From Phaffia rhodozyma (taxonomy: Eukaryota; Basidiomycota; Tremellomycetes; Cystofilobasidiales; Mrakiaceae), in the NCBI GenBank assembly GCA_014706385.1, contig JACGZH010000005.1:1674001-1738000 (forward strand): DNA of 64,000 nucleotides, in the 5' to 3' direction. The position numbers and the translations under genes were made by a program. Below are positions 39,502-51,152 of the stretch, piece after piece. How positions within the stretch are numbered: position 1 is the first letter of the stretch; each line of letters opens with the position of its first letter. The notes under the pieces were generated by a model, which was not told the origin of the DNA, searched no databases, and saw only the letters and a list, made by a program, of their open reading frames with translations.

Positions 39502-40445
39502 TCCTGTCACTGTGTATCATTCTTCTTTTTCTTTCTCTCTTTTCCTTGTCTTTCCCCATTGCCTCTACTGTTTCCATCTGTCCAATCAAAAATATACATA
39601 CCTTATAAGTGCTAGTGTTTCTGTCTGTCTGTCTGTCTGTCTGTCTGTTAATATGTCTTTATCCTCCCCTCCGTTTGCATCCACACACTTGTATACTTCT
39701 TTTTCTCTGTCTCTCCTTCCTTCTGTTCTCTCTGTTATTTATCAATCCCATGGGCTTTTCATTCTACATAAAAGAAAGTACACCGAATCGACAGTGTGAC
39801 GAAAAGTCGCGGCGGAAGAGTTGCTGGCCAGCCAAACCAGGCGGCGTGCCTGAGCCCTGACTTACCTAAGGCACTTAGACGACCGAATACTTGAAACTCA
39901 TCAAATATAAATCATAAGGGTCGGTTTATGAAGAACTCACGCACGGGCCTTCGCTAATCGTCGTCTACTGTAGTCGACGAAACTTTTTTTCTCTGCCGTC
40001 CCTATCGTCAAGCAAACCACAAAGTAAATATCGCCCTTCCTTCGTCCGTCCTTGAGAACTCGTCCAGTCAGCAGGTCCTCTCCCCTTCCCTACGCCTTGT
40101 GCTCTCGCTCGTCTGTCGCTGGGTTTTTTTGTGGAGGTTTTCGGGTGGCTGGAGGGGAAGAACGGAGACCCTGAGGAAGGGTCGTCGTCGGAGAAAGACC
40201 GTGAGACTAGTAGTGGAGGACACGAAGCCTGTCACGTCAGAAAAGAGAAGAACAGAACAGAACAACATGCTAGAAGAACATGAGACGATGGGACTGGGCG
40301 AGAGTTCTCTTTCTCACAAAGAACAAGCAAACAGACGAGCACGGACAGGAGAACCAGAGAGAAAAACTCTGTACGCCCAAGGTTTATTGAAACACAAAAT
40401 GCTGACCTTCCCCTGGTCTTGTTCCTACTGTTCTCCATCCACAGA
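39502..40445. other. TRA1 3' region and eL6 promoter
   Basis: This 944-nt interval between two same-strand genes contains a perfect CTGT tetranucleotide run at 39621-39648 in the probable TRA1 3' untranslated region. G/A-rich sequence upstream of the ribosomal protein gene starts at about 40090. A long open frame crosses from 40099 into eL6 exon 2, but it has no good start and disagrees with the eL6 N-terminus (see the rejected list). No ribosomal-protein promoter motif could be named. Confidence 0.4.
39621..39648. repeat. CTGT tetranucleotide microsatellite, seven copies
   Basis: Seven exact copies of CTGT lie about 120 nt downstream of the TRA1 stop codon, in presumed 3' untranslated or intergenic sequence. 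Such tracts are length-variable. Confidence 0.9.
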
Positions 40446-41691
40446 ATGGCTCGATCCGGATTCATTGCCCCGCACATCGGCCGCTACTCCAGGTCGGAGG
40501 TCGCCTCCAAGCGAGGACTCTACAAGGGTTAGTGCTTTCAGTGTGCTCAGAGTGTCGAGTCGTAAACGGATCAGACTACTAAAAGGTGTCTACTTGCCTC
40601 GCTCGTCCTCTCTTCAATTCTCATCGAAACCTCCCTTGGAAAAAAACTTTTCAAACATCTCACAAATTTCTCCTTCATCCGTTCAATATTCGGTCACCTC
40701 CCATCCACACATGCACGTTCCTGTCGAAACAACGACTCCTTCAACTCTCTTCACGATGTATCCATCAGGTCCCAAGAAGGTTACTCCTTCTGCCTCTGAG
40801 GAGAAGCCCGCCCACGTCGAGAAGAAGATCGGCGGTGGAAAGAACGGAGAGACCCGACTCGTTCCTACCTCCAAGGCTTCCAAGTACTACCCCTCCGAGG
40901 ATGTCAAGGTCGCCAAGAAGAGCCGAAAGTCCCCCAAGGTGGGTTTTTTTATTCTCCCAAATCGGGAAATCAAATTTGAATGACCATAGCATACGAATAG
41001 AACAAACCTTGACGGCTCTTGTCTTGAAATTTTAAACCTTTCACTCTTAGCCCACCGCTCTTCGATCTTCCATCACCCCCGGAACCGTCCTCATCCTCCT
41101 CGCCGGACGATACCGAGGAAAGCGAGTTGTCTTCCTCAAGCAGCTCGACTCCGGTCTTTTGCTTGTGACTGGTCCCCGACTCATCAACGGAGTTCCCCTC
41201 CGACGAGTCGCCCAGTCTTACACCATTGCCACCTCCACCAAGGTTGACATCTCCGGTGTCAAGGTATGTGCCCTCGAATCTCTTGCCCACTGAATACTTC
41301 AGTTCGGTTGGCTTATCGTTTGGTCTGGTTAACTTTCTTGATCGGTTAGGTCTCCGAGAACGTCAACGACGCTTACTTCGTCAAGGCCAAGGCTGCCAAG
41401 TCCGCCGACAAGGAGGGAGAGTTCTTCCAGGAGAAGAAGAAGGGTGGTGAGGGTTTGAGCGCCGAGAGGAAGGAGGAGCAGAAGGTTTGTTTGATTCACT
41501 TGCCTTTTTTTTTCGTTCGCCTCGTGTAGTCGTTCTTACCTCTGCTTCATTCTTTCCGCTTCTTTCTTTCCTCGTAGTCCATTGACGCCGCCATCATCGC
41601 CTCCGTCAAGAAGACCGAGCACCTCGCCAAGTACCTTAAGGCTTCCTTCGGTCTTTCCAAGGGAGACCGACCCCACGCCCTCAAGTTCTAA
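40446..41691 (+). CDS. RPL6: 60S ribosomal protein eL6
   Basis: Five exons (40446-40527, 40769-40938, 41051-41263, 41350-41484, 41578-41691) give 714 nt and 237 residues. The product begins [19 protein letters not shown]. It has the eL6 core [40 protein letters not shown] and [20 protein letters not shown], and ends [20 protein letters not shown]. It is a structural protein of the large cytosolic ribosomal subunit. Codon use is visibly biased to C-ending codons (GCC, TCC, AAG, GTC) compared with neighbours, as expected of a highly expressed gene. The first intron (241 nt) is about three times longer than most introns here. I looked in it for C/D-box snoRNA boxes and found none convincing. Confidence 0.95.
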
Positions 41692-42391
41692 AACAGGCCC
41701 GCTTTTTTGCTTGATATGGAATGATGTGTGTGTGTGTGTTTGCATGTGCATGTGTTTGGGATTTCTAAAGACACATCTTCGCCTTTCTTTCTTTGAGTGA
41801 ATTCGGTGGAGCCTTTGGGGTCCAACATGAGGATGGGAAGAGGATGGATGTCGTTCTCTTTGTTTCCATCGCTTGCTGTACAGTGCATGGTCGTTCCTGA
41901 AGAACTGGGGTCAGCAGTTAGATCGGATACTTCACATTCTTCAGTCACAACAGCAGGAGTACTAACGATGGACAGACGCTAACGGCTCATGTGCTGACGG
42001 AAGGAAACTTTTGCGAACGAGGAGAACGGTCAAGACGGAGAGGAGAGGCTAATTCTACCACTCACCCTCTCGCCTATGAGTAACAGGGAGGATATTATGA
42101 GTAGACTTAACAGGATTCATATTTCGTACCATCTACTTCTCATCAGAGCTGTCAAGGATGGAGCAGACGAGGCTCGCTTTCATCTTTTGGGGGTTTGCTC
42201 CAACGTTCTGTCTTTCTCCGATCTCTCTTGTCTTTGGGTGCGACAAATAGACATTTAAATAAATGGTTGCTACATAACTATTAGGAGCTCCTTCCCTCTT
42301 TTCTCTTTCTCATATGATACATGATTCCGCCTTGACTCTCCACGGTTCTCTCATCAGAAACTCATCCCTATCTCGACTGGGACTCCGGGAT
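41692..42391. other. Tail-to-tail spacer between eL6 and the dehydrogenase
   Basis: This 700-nt spacer between two stop codons has a TG-dinucleotide run near 41725-41739 just after the eL6 stop. No credible gene is present: the short frames have no motif and no splice partners. Confidence 0.4.
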
Positions 42392-44517
42392 CTACCACTT
42401 CTGATGAGCTTTGATGCCCAGAGGTTCCCACATTCTGACGATTCCCGAATCATCGTCTCCGCCCCAGCCGGCACCGACGCCGTAGATGTATAGCTGGAGA
42501 GCGCTGGACGCCAAGAACACGGGGATACCTAAGTTTGATGCTTCCGATCCTACTATCGTCTGCAGATTCCCAATAAAAACAGCAACCGCATAGGCGTAGA
42601 GAGTCTATTAGTTTGTCTCTTTTAAAATAAAGTAAAAAAAGAAACTGGAAAAACTCTAGGGTTCAATCCAGTAAGGTAAACCCGCAAAAAGGAAGGGACG
42701 AACAAGATCTTTGACAAAGATTGCTCCGGCCGAAAGAGGAGTAAGATCGCCGGTCAACATATGAGGTACCCTGTTCTCGAACATCCAGCTCGTTCCTCTT
42801 TGACCTGCTCCTTTCGAGATATATTCGAACAAGTCTGGAGCATGAAGGCCTAGTCTGGTTGATAGTGCGAGGGATTCAGCGGCTAGAGCGACGTGGACGC
42901 CTGCAAGGTGTTGGTTGACCAGCTTTGGGGGGTTTTGTTTCATACGTTGTTGAAACGTTAATCGTTTTGATCCAATGTATGACACAGAGGGGAAGGAGGG
43001 AGAAAAAAGAAAAAGGCGCACCTTGACGAATGAAGCTTGGCCAAGTCCCCCATCGAGCACTCTCAACCTTCCTTTTATGTTCAGCCCACCGGTCATACCA
43101 TCCAAGACTGGTCTGATGCTCTTGATGACAGAACCGGTGTGATCATCTGCTGAGACGATGATCGTCAAGTCACCTTGGGCAGCTCGGATCGTACCCCCTG
43201 AGACGGGTGCATCGATCAAGATAGGTTTGCTCGGAAGCTTCGAGAGTGACGACTGGAGTTGGACAATCTCGGACGGAGGAACGGTCGAATGAAGTAGGAT
43301 TGGCGTCGATGGGGAGAGAACTACAAAGAATTAGGTTGGTTCGAATGGGCAAATCAGAATTCCATGCGGTCTGTCTGTTCTCTTGTGGTCAGAACACTCA
43401 CGGTCGCCAATTCCAGGAGAAGAAGACGTTCCCAAGATGATGTCCGCAGCCTGCTGGATACTGTATATATACATTTCAACACAACAGAGACAACATCGGT
43501 CATCAAGGCGTGAAGAATAGAGATGAAAGACACAGTAACGACGTACCTAACGACCATGAGAACTAAGCACTGTGCGCCTTGGACGGCATCTTCCAGACTC
43601 TTTGCGCATTTCCCGCCAACGTCTTGGAACTTTTGGAGGGAGGGCGGGTATACATCGTACCCAACCACAGGGACGTTCGCTTTGATAAGTGAAGTCGCCA
43701 TTCCCAATCCCATGGCTGATGATGAGTGGTGCAAATGATGATAGTTATGTGAGTTCTACGTCCGATGGACACTATGAATGAATGAATGAAAGGAGACAGT
43801 GACTGACCTCCTAATCCGACGAAGGCAACCTTTTCCAGAGAGCTTGGCTTCTCCTCCTGACTTCCGTCGCTGAGAGTAACTTCGGAAAGTCCTTTCTGTT
43901 TTCCTTCAATCTTGTCGGATCCAAGGGTCTCAAAAGTTTTGGCAAGAGCGTTCATAGCCAGCTCATCCGGACCGGAGCTATATTTCTTAGACGCAAGAAG
44001 CAACTGGGCCGACTGGTTCGTCAATGGAAGAGGCAGGCCAAGAGTCACCGACTCTGCCAGCACCTTCTGCACCTTTCTTTCCTGTAGTAAAATAAACATC
44101 AATCGCTTCAGTCCTTCAGGCATCCCTTTACAGGAAGATGTGTATGGAAACAAGAAAATGGACGGACAAGCTCCTGAAGGGAGGCCATGGAGGAGGATGG
44201 CGTAGTGCTGGCCGAGTCAACACTTAACAAACGAGCGCCAATCTGCTGAAACGCGGTCGAGTTTCCAGCCGCCCCGACAATGATATCATAGAGCATCCTG
44301 AGGTCAAGACCGGTCTTGGAAGCAAGAGAAAAGGCTTCGATCACTGTGGTCGTGTGATTGATCTCGAGCTATCATCGGGGAGAGAGAGAGAGAAAAAGTA
44401 GGTGTAAGTGAGGTAGCGACGAGTAGATATCAGTAAAAGTGAACCCACCATGTCTGCTACCAACTCCAACTTCTCCTGCTTCGAGAGCGCGCTTTCTTTC
44501 CTAGCTGAGGGTGCCAT
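42392..44517 (-). CDS. 6PGDH-family beta-hydroxyacid dehydrogenase with a truncated tandem module
   Basis: The gene starts MAPSARKESALSKQEKLELV at 44517 and ends EPLGIKAHQKW with TAG at 42392-42394. After a short leader the protein enters the C-terminal helical half of a 6-phosphogluconate-dehydrogenase-like module (LEINHTTTVIEAFSLASKTG, MLYDIIVGAAGNSTAF). A complete second module follows: Rossmann motif FVGLGAMGLGMATSL, the substrate-site DAPVSGG, catalytic lysine context GQASFVKLVNQHLAGVHVAL, and the helical end FVKDLTIVGSEASNLGIPVF. No Rossmann half precedes the first module and none is visible upstream. The second module resembles L-threonate/3-hydroxyisobutyrate dehydrogenases. It is divergent from an aldolase (307 nt between starts), which suggests a linked four-carbon acid-sugar pathway. 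That pathway assignment is inferred from the plant fusion protein with these domains. Confidence 0.8.
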
Positions 44518-44715
44518 TGTGAGTGTGTGTGAGTAGACAGTTGATGAGAGATGGGGAAATGGGGAAATCGATGGGGAGAGACGAACGAGGAGACGAATGA
44601 AACAAGTTTAAGAATACGTTATACTGCTCCGGGACAACATCCCTCCGGCCGGCTCTACGGCCCGTCGGACCGGCATACGATCTTTTCTGGAGTTTAATAT
44701 ACCTGTATTTGTCCG

Positions 44716-44806
44716 GGACATTCATCTCAAGCATCCACCCCAGACGTTCATTCCAGACGTTTATTCTAGACATTCAACTCAGGCATTCACCCCAAACACT
44801 CACCCC
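44716..44806. repeat. Seven tandem imperfect 13-nt repeats upstream of the aldolase gene
   Basis: Reading in exact steps of 13 nt gives GGACATTCATCTC, AAGCATCCACCCC, AGACGTTCATTCC, AGACGTTTATTCT, AGACATTCAACTC, AGGCATTCACCCC and AAACACTCACCCC. The consensus is about AGACATTCACCCC. The block ends 18 nt before the aldolase ATG. The period is not a multiple of three and the sequence is not part of an exon, so it is promoter or 5' leader. It could be an array of binding sites or a degenerate minisatellite. Confidence 0.85.
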
Positions 44807-44824
44807 AAAGAAAATACACACACC

Positions 44825-46810
44825 ATGGTATCTACCCTCCCAGAAACATTGAGAAATAACAGAACGCTCGAGATTCTTAGGAAAGCAGACGAAGGATCTT
44901 ATGGTGTAAGTGTTGTACAGCAAGGCTTCTTCTCTCCGATCCTTGAACAATCCATCAGCTAATCGACGAGACCATTCTACGTCGGAAACCTCATCTCTCT
45001 CTTCAGGTCGTTGCGATGAATGTGTACGATATCCAGTCGGCTATAGGAACCATCCGAGCGGCTGAACGAACCAACTCACCTGCGATCATCGAGGTTCGTT
45101 CGCGCTCTCATCGAACGTCCCTTAGGCATACTGAGCATACTTTTCTCGTACTCTAGATCTTCCCAGTGACTCTTCACTATCTTGGGAAGCCAGGACTCCG
45201 TTTGTCTAGTTTCACTTGGTTTGCCTTGCTGAGAGCTCAAGTCTCGATTTCTGATCTTTCTTATCCTCTCCTCCTCCGGCCTTGCCCAATACTCGGCCAA
45301 ACATAGAATGTCTTCTCTCCCTGGCAAAGGAAGCCAAAGTTCCCATCGCCATTCATCTGGACCACGCCACGACCGATCACGATATAGATACTGCTCTCGC
45401 CTTTGCCGAACAAGGTGTCAAGTTTGATAGTATCATGGTCGATTCGTCTCATGCAGATACTGACGAAGAAAATATCGAGATCGTTCGTCTTTCATGTCCT
45501 CTATCTTGTATCGGCTGCTTCGTTCGACTTTCGACTTGCGCACTTCGAGCTAAGCGCTCACATATCCTACAAACCCTTGGTACTCCAGTCTAGGAAGCAT
45601 ATCGAACGGGCTACTGGCCTAGGAATCGCCTGTGAAGTTGAACTCGGTCGACTAGGTACGTCATTTGGGCCGTCTCATCAAGTTGAATCAGACATGGGTA
45701 CTCACTTCCTTGGCTGCCTAAACCCATACGGTCCACAGAGGGCGGAGAAGCCGGGTTGAGAGTGATTGCAGATGGGTGAGCACCTTTTCTTATCACCCTT
45801 AAATCATGCCTTGATGCCAATGCTGATGTTCCTTCCAATTTCAAGGCAACTAACGGATCCTGCCAAGGCAAGTTCTCTACCTTGTGTCAATTACATGTTT
45901 CTGCCCATCTCGTTCACCTCTTTCCATGTGTCCGATTCTGCAACACCCATGCTCAACAGGCCGAACGATTCATGCGAGAGACGGGCGCTACGCTTCTGGC
46001 TCCCTGTATTGGTAACCTTCACGGTCGATACCTCTCCCAGCCCAAACTCCGGTTCGACCTGTAAGGAGTTTTCTCCTCCTCCTTGTATACTCATCTATAC
46101 TATCTTTCACAACTGGTCTCTGACAATTGAAACACCTACCCATCGTACAGATTGAAGAAGTTGGAAGGGATCTGCCGACCGGCTGGACATTATCTCGTCA
46201 TGCACGGTACGGACGATCTTGAAGATCAAATCTGGTTAAACTGCATCGCCGCTGGAGCTCGAAAGGTAAGAGCGCTTCTCTCTTTCCTCACAGTCCTAGA
46301 TATGTTTCTGCTTCGAGTGGAACTGTTTGTCTGAAAAGAAACCAATGGCTTGTCTGCACTCAAGTTCAACATCAACTGTACGTGCCATTCGCTTCTCTTT
46401 CCTCTTTCTCTCAAATCCCGACTCGACAGCCTCGTTCACCTACGCACTCTGACCGACACGATATCTGCCTCTCTGCCCACATATCTATTTACACACATAA
46501 GCATGGGCACGAGATCCGACGAACAAGTATCTGGCAGAAGGAATCCTCGCTGGAGAGTTGGGCATGCCCGATCTATACGAAGGTGCTTCCAACACGTATG
46601 CAGGTGCCGTTGAAAGATTCATGAACCTCCTCGGCGTACGTCCCTTTGGTCTTCCCCTTTCCTTTTGTTCCCCCCCCCCCTCCCCCTTCCCCCTTTATAC
46701 ACACATGTTGGGACATTCGTAATTGACTACCAACACTCTTCCTCTCATTCCTGTGGCATCTTTTTTCTTGTTTCTTCCATTCTTGCTCGTAGAGCGCCGG
46801 CAAAGCCTAG
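44825..46810 (+). CDS. Class II ketose-bisphosphate aldolase family protein
   Basis: The gene begins MVSTLPETLRNNRTLEILRK at 44825 and ends FMNLLGSAGKA at 46810, with about eight exons. Class II aldolase motifs are clear: GVVAMNVYDIQSAIGTIRAA, PIAIHLDHATTDHDIDTALA (zinc-binding His), FDSIMVDSSHADTDEENIEI, LGIACEVELGRLEGGEAG, ATLLAPCIGNLHGRY (His) and YLVMHGTDDLEDQIWLNCIA. The sequence is closer to the tagatose/ketose-bisphosphate and four-carbon branch than to glycolytic fructose-bisphosphate aldolase. The same aldolase domain is fused to tandem 6PGDH modules in plants. The divergent neighbour is just such a dehydrogenase, so the pair probably works in one catabolic route. The final intron contains an unusual run of eleven C residues (about 46670-46680). 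Confidence 0.85.
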
Positions 46811-47543
46811 AATTCCCTATGAGCTCTGTTTGTATATCTTGTGTATCACTTGAAGGGTTGAAGTCGTCAGGATCGTTGTACTGTGGGTTGAGAAATTTGT
46901 ATGCGTATGATCTATAAACTCCCGACGTCTCCCAAATTTTTCTTTTCCTTTTTCTTTTTTTTTTCTCTTGGGTGGGAAACGATTAAGATATGAATAAGGA
47001 CATGTAAACAAAACAAAATAAGAATAGAGAACAAAAGGAAGATGGACCGATAAGCACAGGAAGGAGAAGGGGCTAGTAAACACGTTGTCAGATAGAGTAG
47101 GGGTTGGGTTGTCGAATAACATGAGATGCCAGGACACTAGTGAACAGAGTTTGTAAGTGAGAACAGAAGGACAAGGAAAGAGAGAAGAAGGTTGATATGG
47201 TTATATATGTGCACAATCACAAACCGCAACGGTAAGGAAATATAAAGAGAGGGTAAAGTCAGAACAAAACAAAGACGATAACAAAGCAGAATAAGGATAA
47301 AGGTATGAATGGACAGAATAAATGCGGGAATTGAATACAAAATAGGGAAGAAAAGAGAAAAGAAGAATCGACATGAACGAGTGGAATGAAAATCGAGACG
47401 AGGCATGAGGTAGTCTGGAAAGAACGAATGATAACCAAATAGCCAATCAACCAAAACATAAAGAAACAGAAACAGAAAACAAAAACAAACAAAAAGGAGA
47501 AGGAAGAAAGGCATGAGTAGTGAAGGGAGGAGTTCTTATGTTT
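46811..47543. other. Tail-to-tail spacer between the aldolase and SSH4
   Basis: The 733 nt between two stop codons are A/G-rich on the plus strand, that is T/C-rich on the SSH4 strand. They include a polypyrimidine stretch around 46935-46970. Long hydrophobic frames on the minus strand come from this T-richness and are not called genes. Confidence 0.4.
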
Positions 47544-50500
47544 TTAACCACTTCCTTGAGTACCGGTACTCTGACCGAACCATCCAGCCCCACTACCCGA
47601 AACCCACCTCCTCCATCCTCTCTCCCTTCCGTCATCCCCCGAGACGCCGCCAAGGCCAGGTCTGGTGTGTCCTGCCGGACCGGCCTCTCCCCTCTCGGCC
47701 GCCTCGAACGCGGCACTGATCACTGAAGCAGGTAGGTCTGTCGGAACGCCATTCGCGTACACTACAGGATCCAAGGGCGAGTATGAAGGGGGAGATCGTT
47801 CAGGTCTGGATGAGCTAGCACCGGCAGTAGCTGTCGGCGATGTCGACAATCCAGACCTAGGATTCGACCCAGAACCATAACCGTGACGGGCACCGCTTCC
47901 GGATGCTATAGGCTGGGATGATAGAGTAGAAGTGGACGTGGACGTGCCATCCGAACGAGCCTTCTGCTTATTCGTCGACCGCGTCGTTGACTTTTTCTTT
48001 AGTTTCTTTCGTGGAGAATCCTGTGTTGAGTTCGAGACAGATGCAGAGGCGGAAGCAGAAGCGTTGGCGGCTGCTGCTGACAACGTCGCCGGCGAAACGT
48101 GTTCTTGATGAGCAACGTTTCCGAAGAAGTCATGAATCGCTTGTCGATCTCTCAGCGTATTAAGCCTGATGTCCAACAGATTTGGCGTCGGCGGACTCGG
48201 TGATCGAGTTGGTGAGCTCGATTGAGTCTCAAACATCATCGGAATCCGACGACGGCTGCCATCTGCGCCAGTATGGTTTTGGTTTGTGAATCTAGAACGG
48301 TCCTCACCATACTCATCCTCACCATCGACATCGTCATTGTCGTCTGTTTCATCCTCGGAGGCCGATCCTGAAGCCGAGCGGGACCTAGGCGACTGAGGTG
48401 AGAGAAACACGTCGTCCTCATCCGCTTCGTCTTCGTCTGAGGACCCACTAGATCTGGATCCGGAGCCTTCAGAAGAAGGCTCAAGAGGTGGAAGAACTCT
48501 GGTGATTGACTCCCTATCGACGGGTGAGACGTAGGGCGAGATGTCTTCTTCGCCTACGGATGAACCTCTCGGGATCGAGAACGGAGCAGAACTCGTCCAC
48601 AATGTTTTCGGTCTAGACGTCGTCGCTGCTGAAGATGAGGTCGGTCGTAGAGGGGATGATCTGGCCGGCGTTGTGGTCGGCATAGTGTTTGTGTTAGTCG
48701 AAGCGGACGAAGAGGCTAAGGCTGTCGAATAAGGGTTGGCTCTTCTTGATCTGGTTCGCCCTGAGCTACCTTCGCCCATCAACTCCCGATCGCGGGTTTG
48801 AGAACCTGCGGGGCTCCCAAATCCAGACTCCAAGAGGATACTTCCTCTCTCACTCCCATAGGGCGGTGGGGGAGCCAGAGTGCCCACGCTCGGTGCCAAG
48901 CCCCATTTCTTCACGTTTGCCTCAATGAACACAAAGCCAGCCTGGCCAAGGTTGACATGGACGGTGGCCGGTCCGCTGGCACCGACGGAAGGGAATAAGT
49001 TGAATCGTTGTAGACCGATGAATGCGTCTTCATGCTTTCGGCCGTTTCGGGTGAAGAACACCGTTCCTGTCCGAGGACGGTATCCAACACCGAGGACGTC
49101 TCCTTCGGCTAGAGGAGGTCCGTAGGAGGCAGCAGTGAACGGATAGTTGTGTGACTTGAAGCCATCTGAAAAGTAGGCGATCGAATTTCGGTTCAGGCCT
49201 TTTATTTGATGTAACCGTGCCGAGTGACGGTCGAAGATCAGTAACTAGTCTTTCTATCCTTGTTCAAGGGTGGAAGAAGAGAACAAAGTCCTGCTCACCA
49301 GGCATCCTGAACGAAGGGTACGGTTTCGTCGCTAGCCCGATTGCGACTTTGGTTCCTGGATCCTTTTCGAATATCTTGCATTCCCAATAGTAGACCTCGT
49401 TCAATTTGGGTAGTGGTAGATTGGCCATCACAGAGTTGCCGCCTCCTTCTTCAGGAGACATACCCGGTCCGTCAGCAAAGAACGTGATCTCTGTTCGGGA
49501 CTGAACAAATAACGATGGGTTGGACTCGTAATCGGGTTCGAACGACCAGGCGGAAACTCCTTTTTCTTGAATGGAGAGAAACTGAGGGAGAGTGATATCG
49601 GTAGGAATGGATGAAGGGGGATAGTGCAGTTGCCAGTCTGATGATCGAGATGAGTTTGAGAGTCAGTGATTCGTTCTTTTTGTCCTTCTTGGCTTTCCCC
49701 ATCCCCCCCAAAGACACTTCATGAGAGGCACCGCCTCCTTTGATAGGAGACGTGGCCGCGGGAAGATACAAGAAACGGGACGACAGACCTTTAGCTCTCT
49801 TGTACCCTCTCTGTACGTCTTCTTCTTGATCCTCTAACCAGCGGGCCTCAATTCCATCCACTCCACCTTCACCGATCACGCCGTCGCCTCTGCTGAGATC
49901 GATCGGCCCAGAATCATCTCCAAGTCTGTTTCGAGAGACCGAAGAAGGAGTTGTTGGAGTTGTTCCGATAAATGAAAGAGAGAGAGAGAGAAATCCATCA
50001 TGTCAGCTCTCCAATCTCTATCCCATATGCGTGCTCGTGTGGATCGCTTCGCTGACGAATCAACTGAGCAGAACGGCTCCACCGACAAGGAGCCCTGATA
50101 ACAGAAGGAAGAAAAGAAGGAGGGAAGGAGAAAGAAGACCTCACCTAACACCTTTCCGTTTCCTGAGCACGAGAACGAAGATCAGGAACACAAGAACGAA
50201 GAACAGGAGCGTGCTCAGCACGATCAGCATCGGCAGCAACACCAGCAACATATTCTCTTCGGCCTGTGACGGTCCGGATGGATCTGTCCCAGATTGTACG
50301 GTGATCATGAACGCGTCCGTGGTGATCACCGTCGGTGGGATCGATGTTGATATTGGGTTTGATGTGATGTCTGAAGAAACGGTGGGTCGATTGAAGAGAA
50401 CCCATGGTCGGATGACGTCTGGTTTTATACGTATAGAAATTCCATCGTATTCCCCATTCTCTGTCTGCTCGCCCTTATCGTAGTCGTATTCGCCGGACTG

Positions 50501-50827
50501 TGAGTCGTCCGATAGGGCCGGGTGTGGTAATGATGATGACGACGATTGTGAGAATGTCGCTGTCATGTCTGATACCAGTCTTGATGGTGATGATGAGGAT
50601 GTTCTTGATGAGGAGGATGACGGCAAAGACAGATACATAGAGCCGTCAAAGGAAGAAGCCACAGGGTTATCAACCAGGCTGGCTTTGAATGATCCAAGCA
50701 GGTCAGACAATGAAGAAGTAACTCGGCCGGCGTCTTGGCGGCCTATCGTATCTTCCTGATCAATCCCTCCTTTTCTTCCTTCTTCCTCTTTGGCCGATAG
50801 CTCGATGAGCGACGGAGGAGCAAGCAT
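47544..50827 (-). CDS. SSH4: SPRY-domain endosomal/vacuolar Rsp5 adaptor (Ssh4/Ear1)
   Basis: The protein begins MLAPPSLIELSAKEEEGRKG at 50827. After a Ser-rich lumenal stretch it has one strong transmembrane helix (MLLVLLPMLIVLSTLLFFVL region, about residues 195-222) followed by basic RKRKGVR. The cytosolic part has a conserved pre-SPRY segment (DWQLHYPPSS, SIQEKGVSAWSFEPDYESNP) and a SPRY domain (YYWECKIFEKDPGTKVAIGL, GDVLGVGYRPRTGTVFFTRN, LFPSVGASGPATVHVNLGQA). A long Ser/Pro/acidic tail ends in GWFGQSTGTQGSG. Two PPxY motifs (APPPPYGS just after the SPRY domain and SPPSYSPLD near the C-terminus) are the expected docking sites for the HECT ligase Rsp5/NEDD4. Membrane topology, SPRY domain and PPxY motifs together match Ssh4/Ear1, adaptors that drive ubiquitin-dependent sorting of transporters. 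Confidence 0.88.
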
Positions 50828-51152
50828 TTAACAACAGATGTCTGAAGACTGTGTCGTATACGTGAGCGACGGATAAGGACAAGGCAGCCGAGGTAAGAGC
50901 TGAGGGTACAGTTGGGGAAAGGTGGGAAGAGGAAAGATGGCAGAAGGCACAGGCCGGAAGGGACACGATCGGTAAGCACAGCTTTTCCTCACGGTCTCAC
51001 TCAGACGCCACACAGCCAATCGGCCACTGACGACTCTTGTACACACACACACACACACACACAAAGTTGAAGCAGCATATGTAGATTCATTTGTATCGGA
51101 TTTGTATACTAGCTCTTTTCATCTGGAATGCACCCATGCATGCGAGTACATC
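50828..51152. other. SSH4 upstream region and EI24 3' region
   Basis: This interval lies between the start of SSH4 and the stop of EI24, both on the minus strand. An AC dinucleotide run occupies about 51041-51063. No gene is seen. Confidence 0.4.
51041..51063. repeat. AC dinucleotide microsatellite
   Basis: An uninterrupted AC run of 23 nt lies upstream of SSH4. A second, shorter AC run occurs at about 51641-51657, in an EI24 intron. Confidence 0.9.

Noticed and set aside
40528..40768. Possible snoRNA in the long first intron of eL6
   Set aside because: Ribosomal-protein introns often host snoRNAs, but I found no paired C (RTGATGA) and D (CTGA) boxes with terminal complementarity, nor an H/ACA pattern.
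40099..40983. A long open frame running through the eL6 promoter, first exon and first intron into exon 2
   Set aside because: It has only a GTG start or internal ATGs, and it reads eL6 exon 1 in the wrong frame. The canonical [19 protein letters not shown] start with a clean GT-AG intron explains exon 2 fully, so the open frame is coincidental.
47137..47514. A 125-codon hydrophobic minus-strand frame downstream of SSH4
   Set aside because: It is the composition effect of the T/C-rich SSH4 3' region. Overlapping frames in all three phases look equally hydrophobic.
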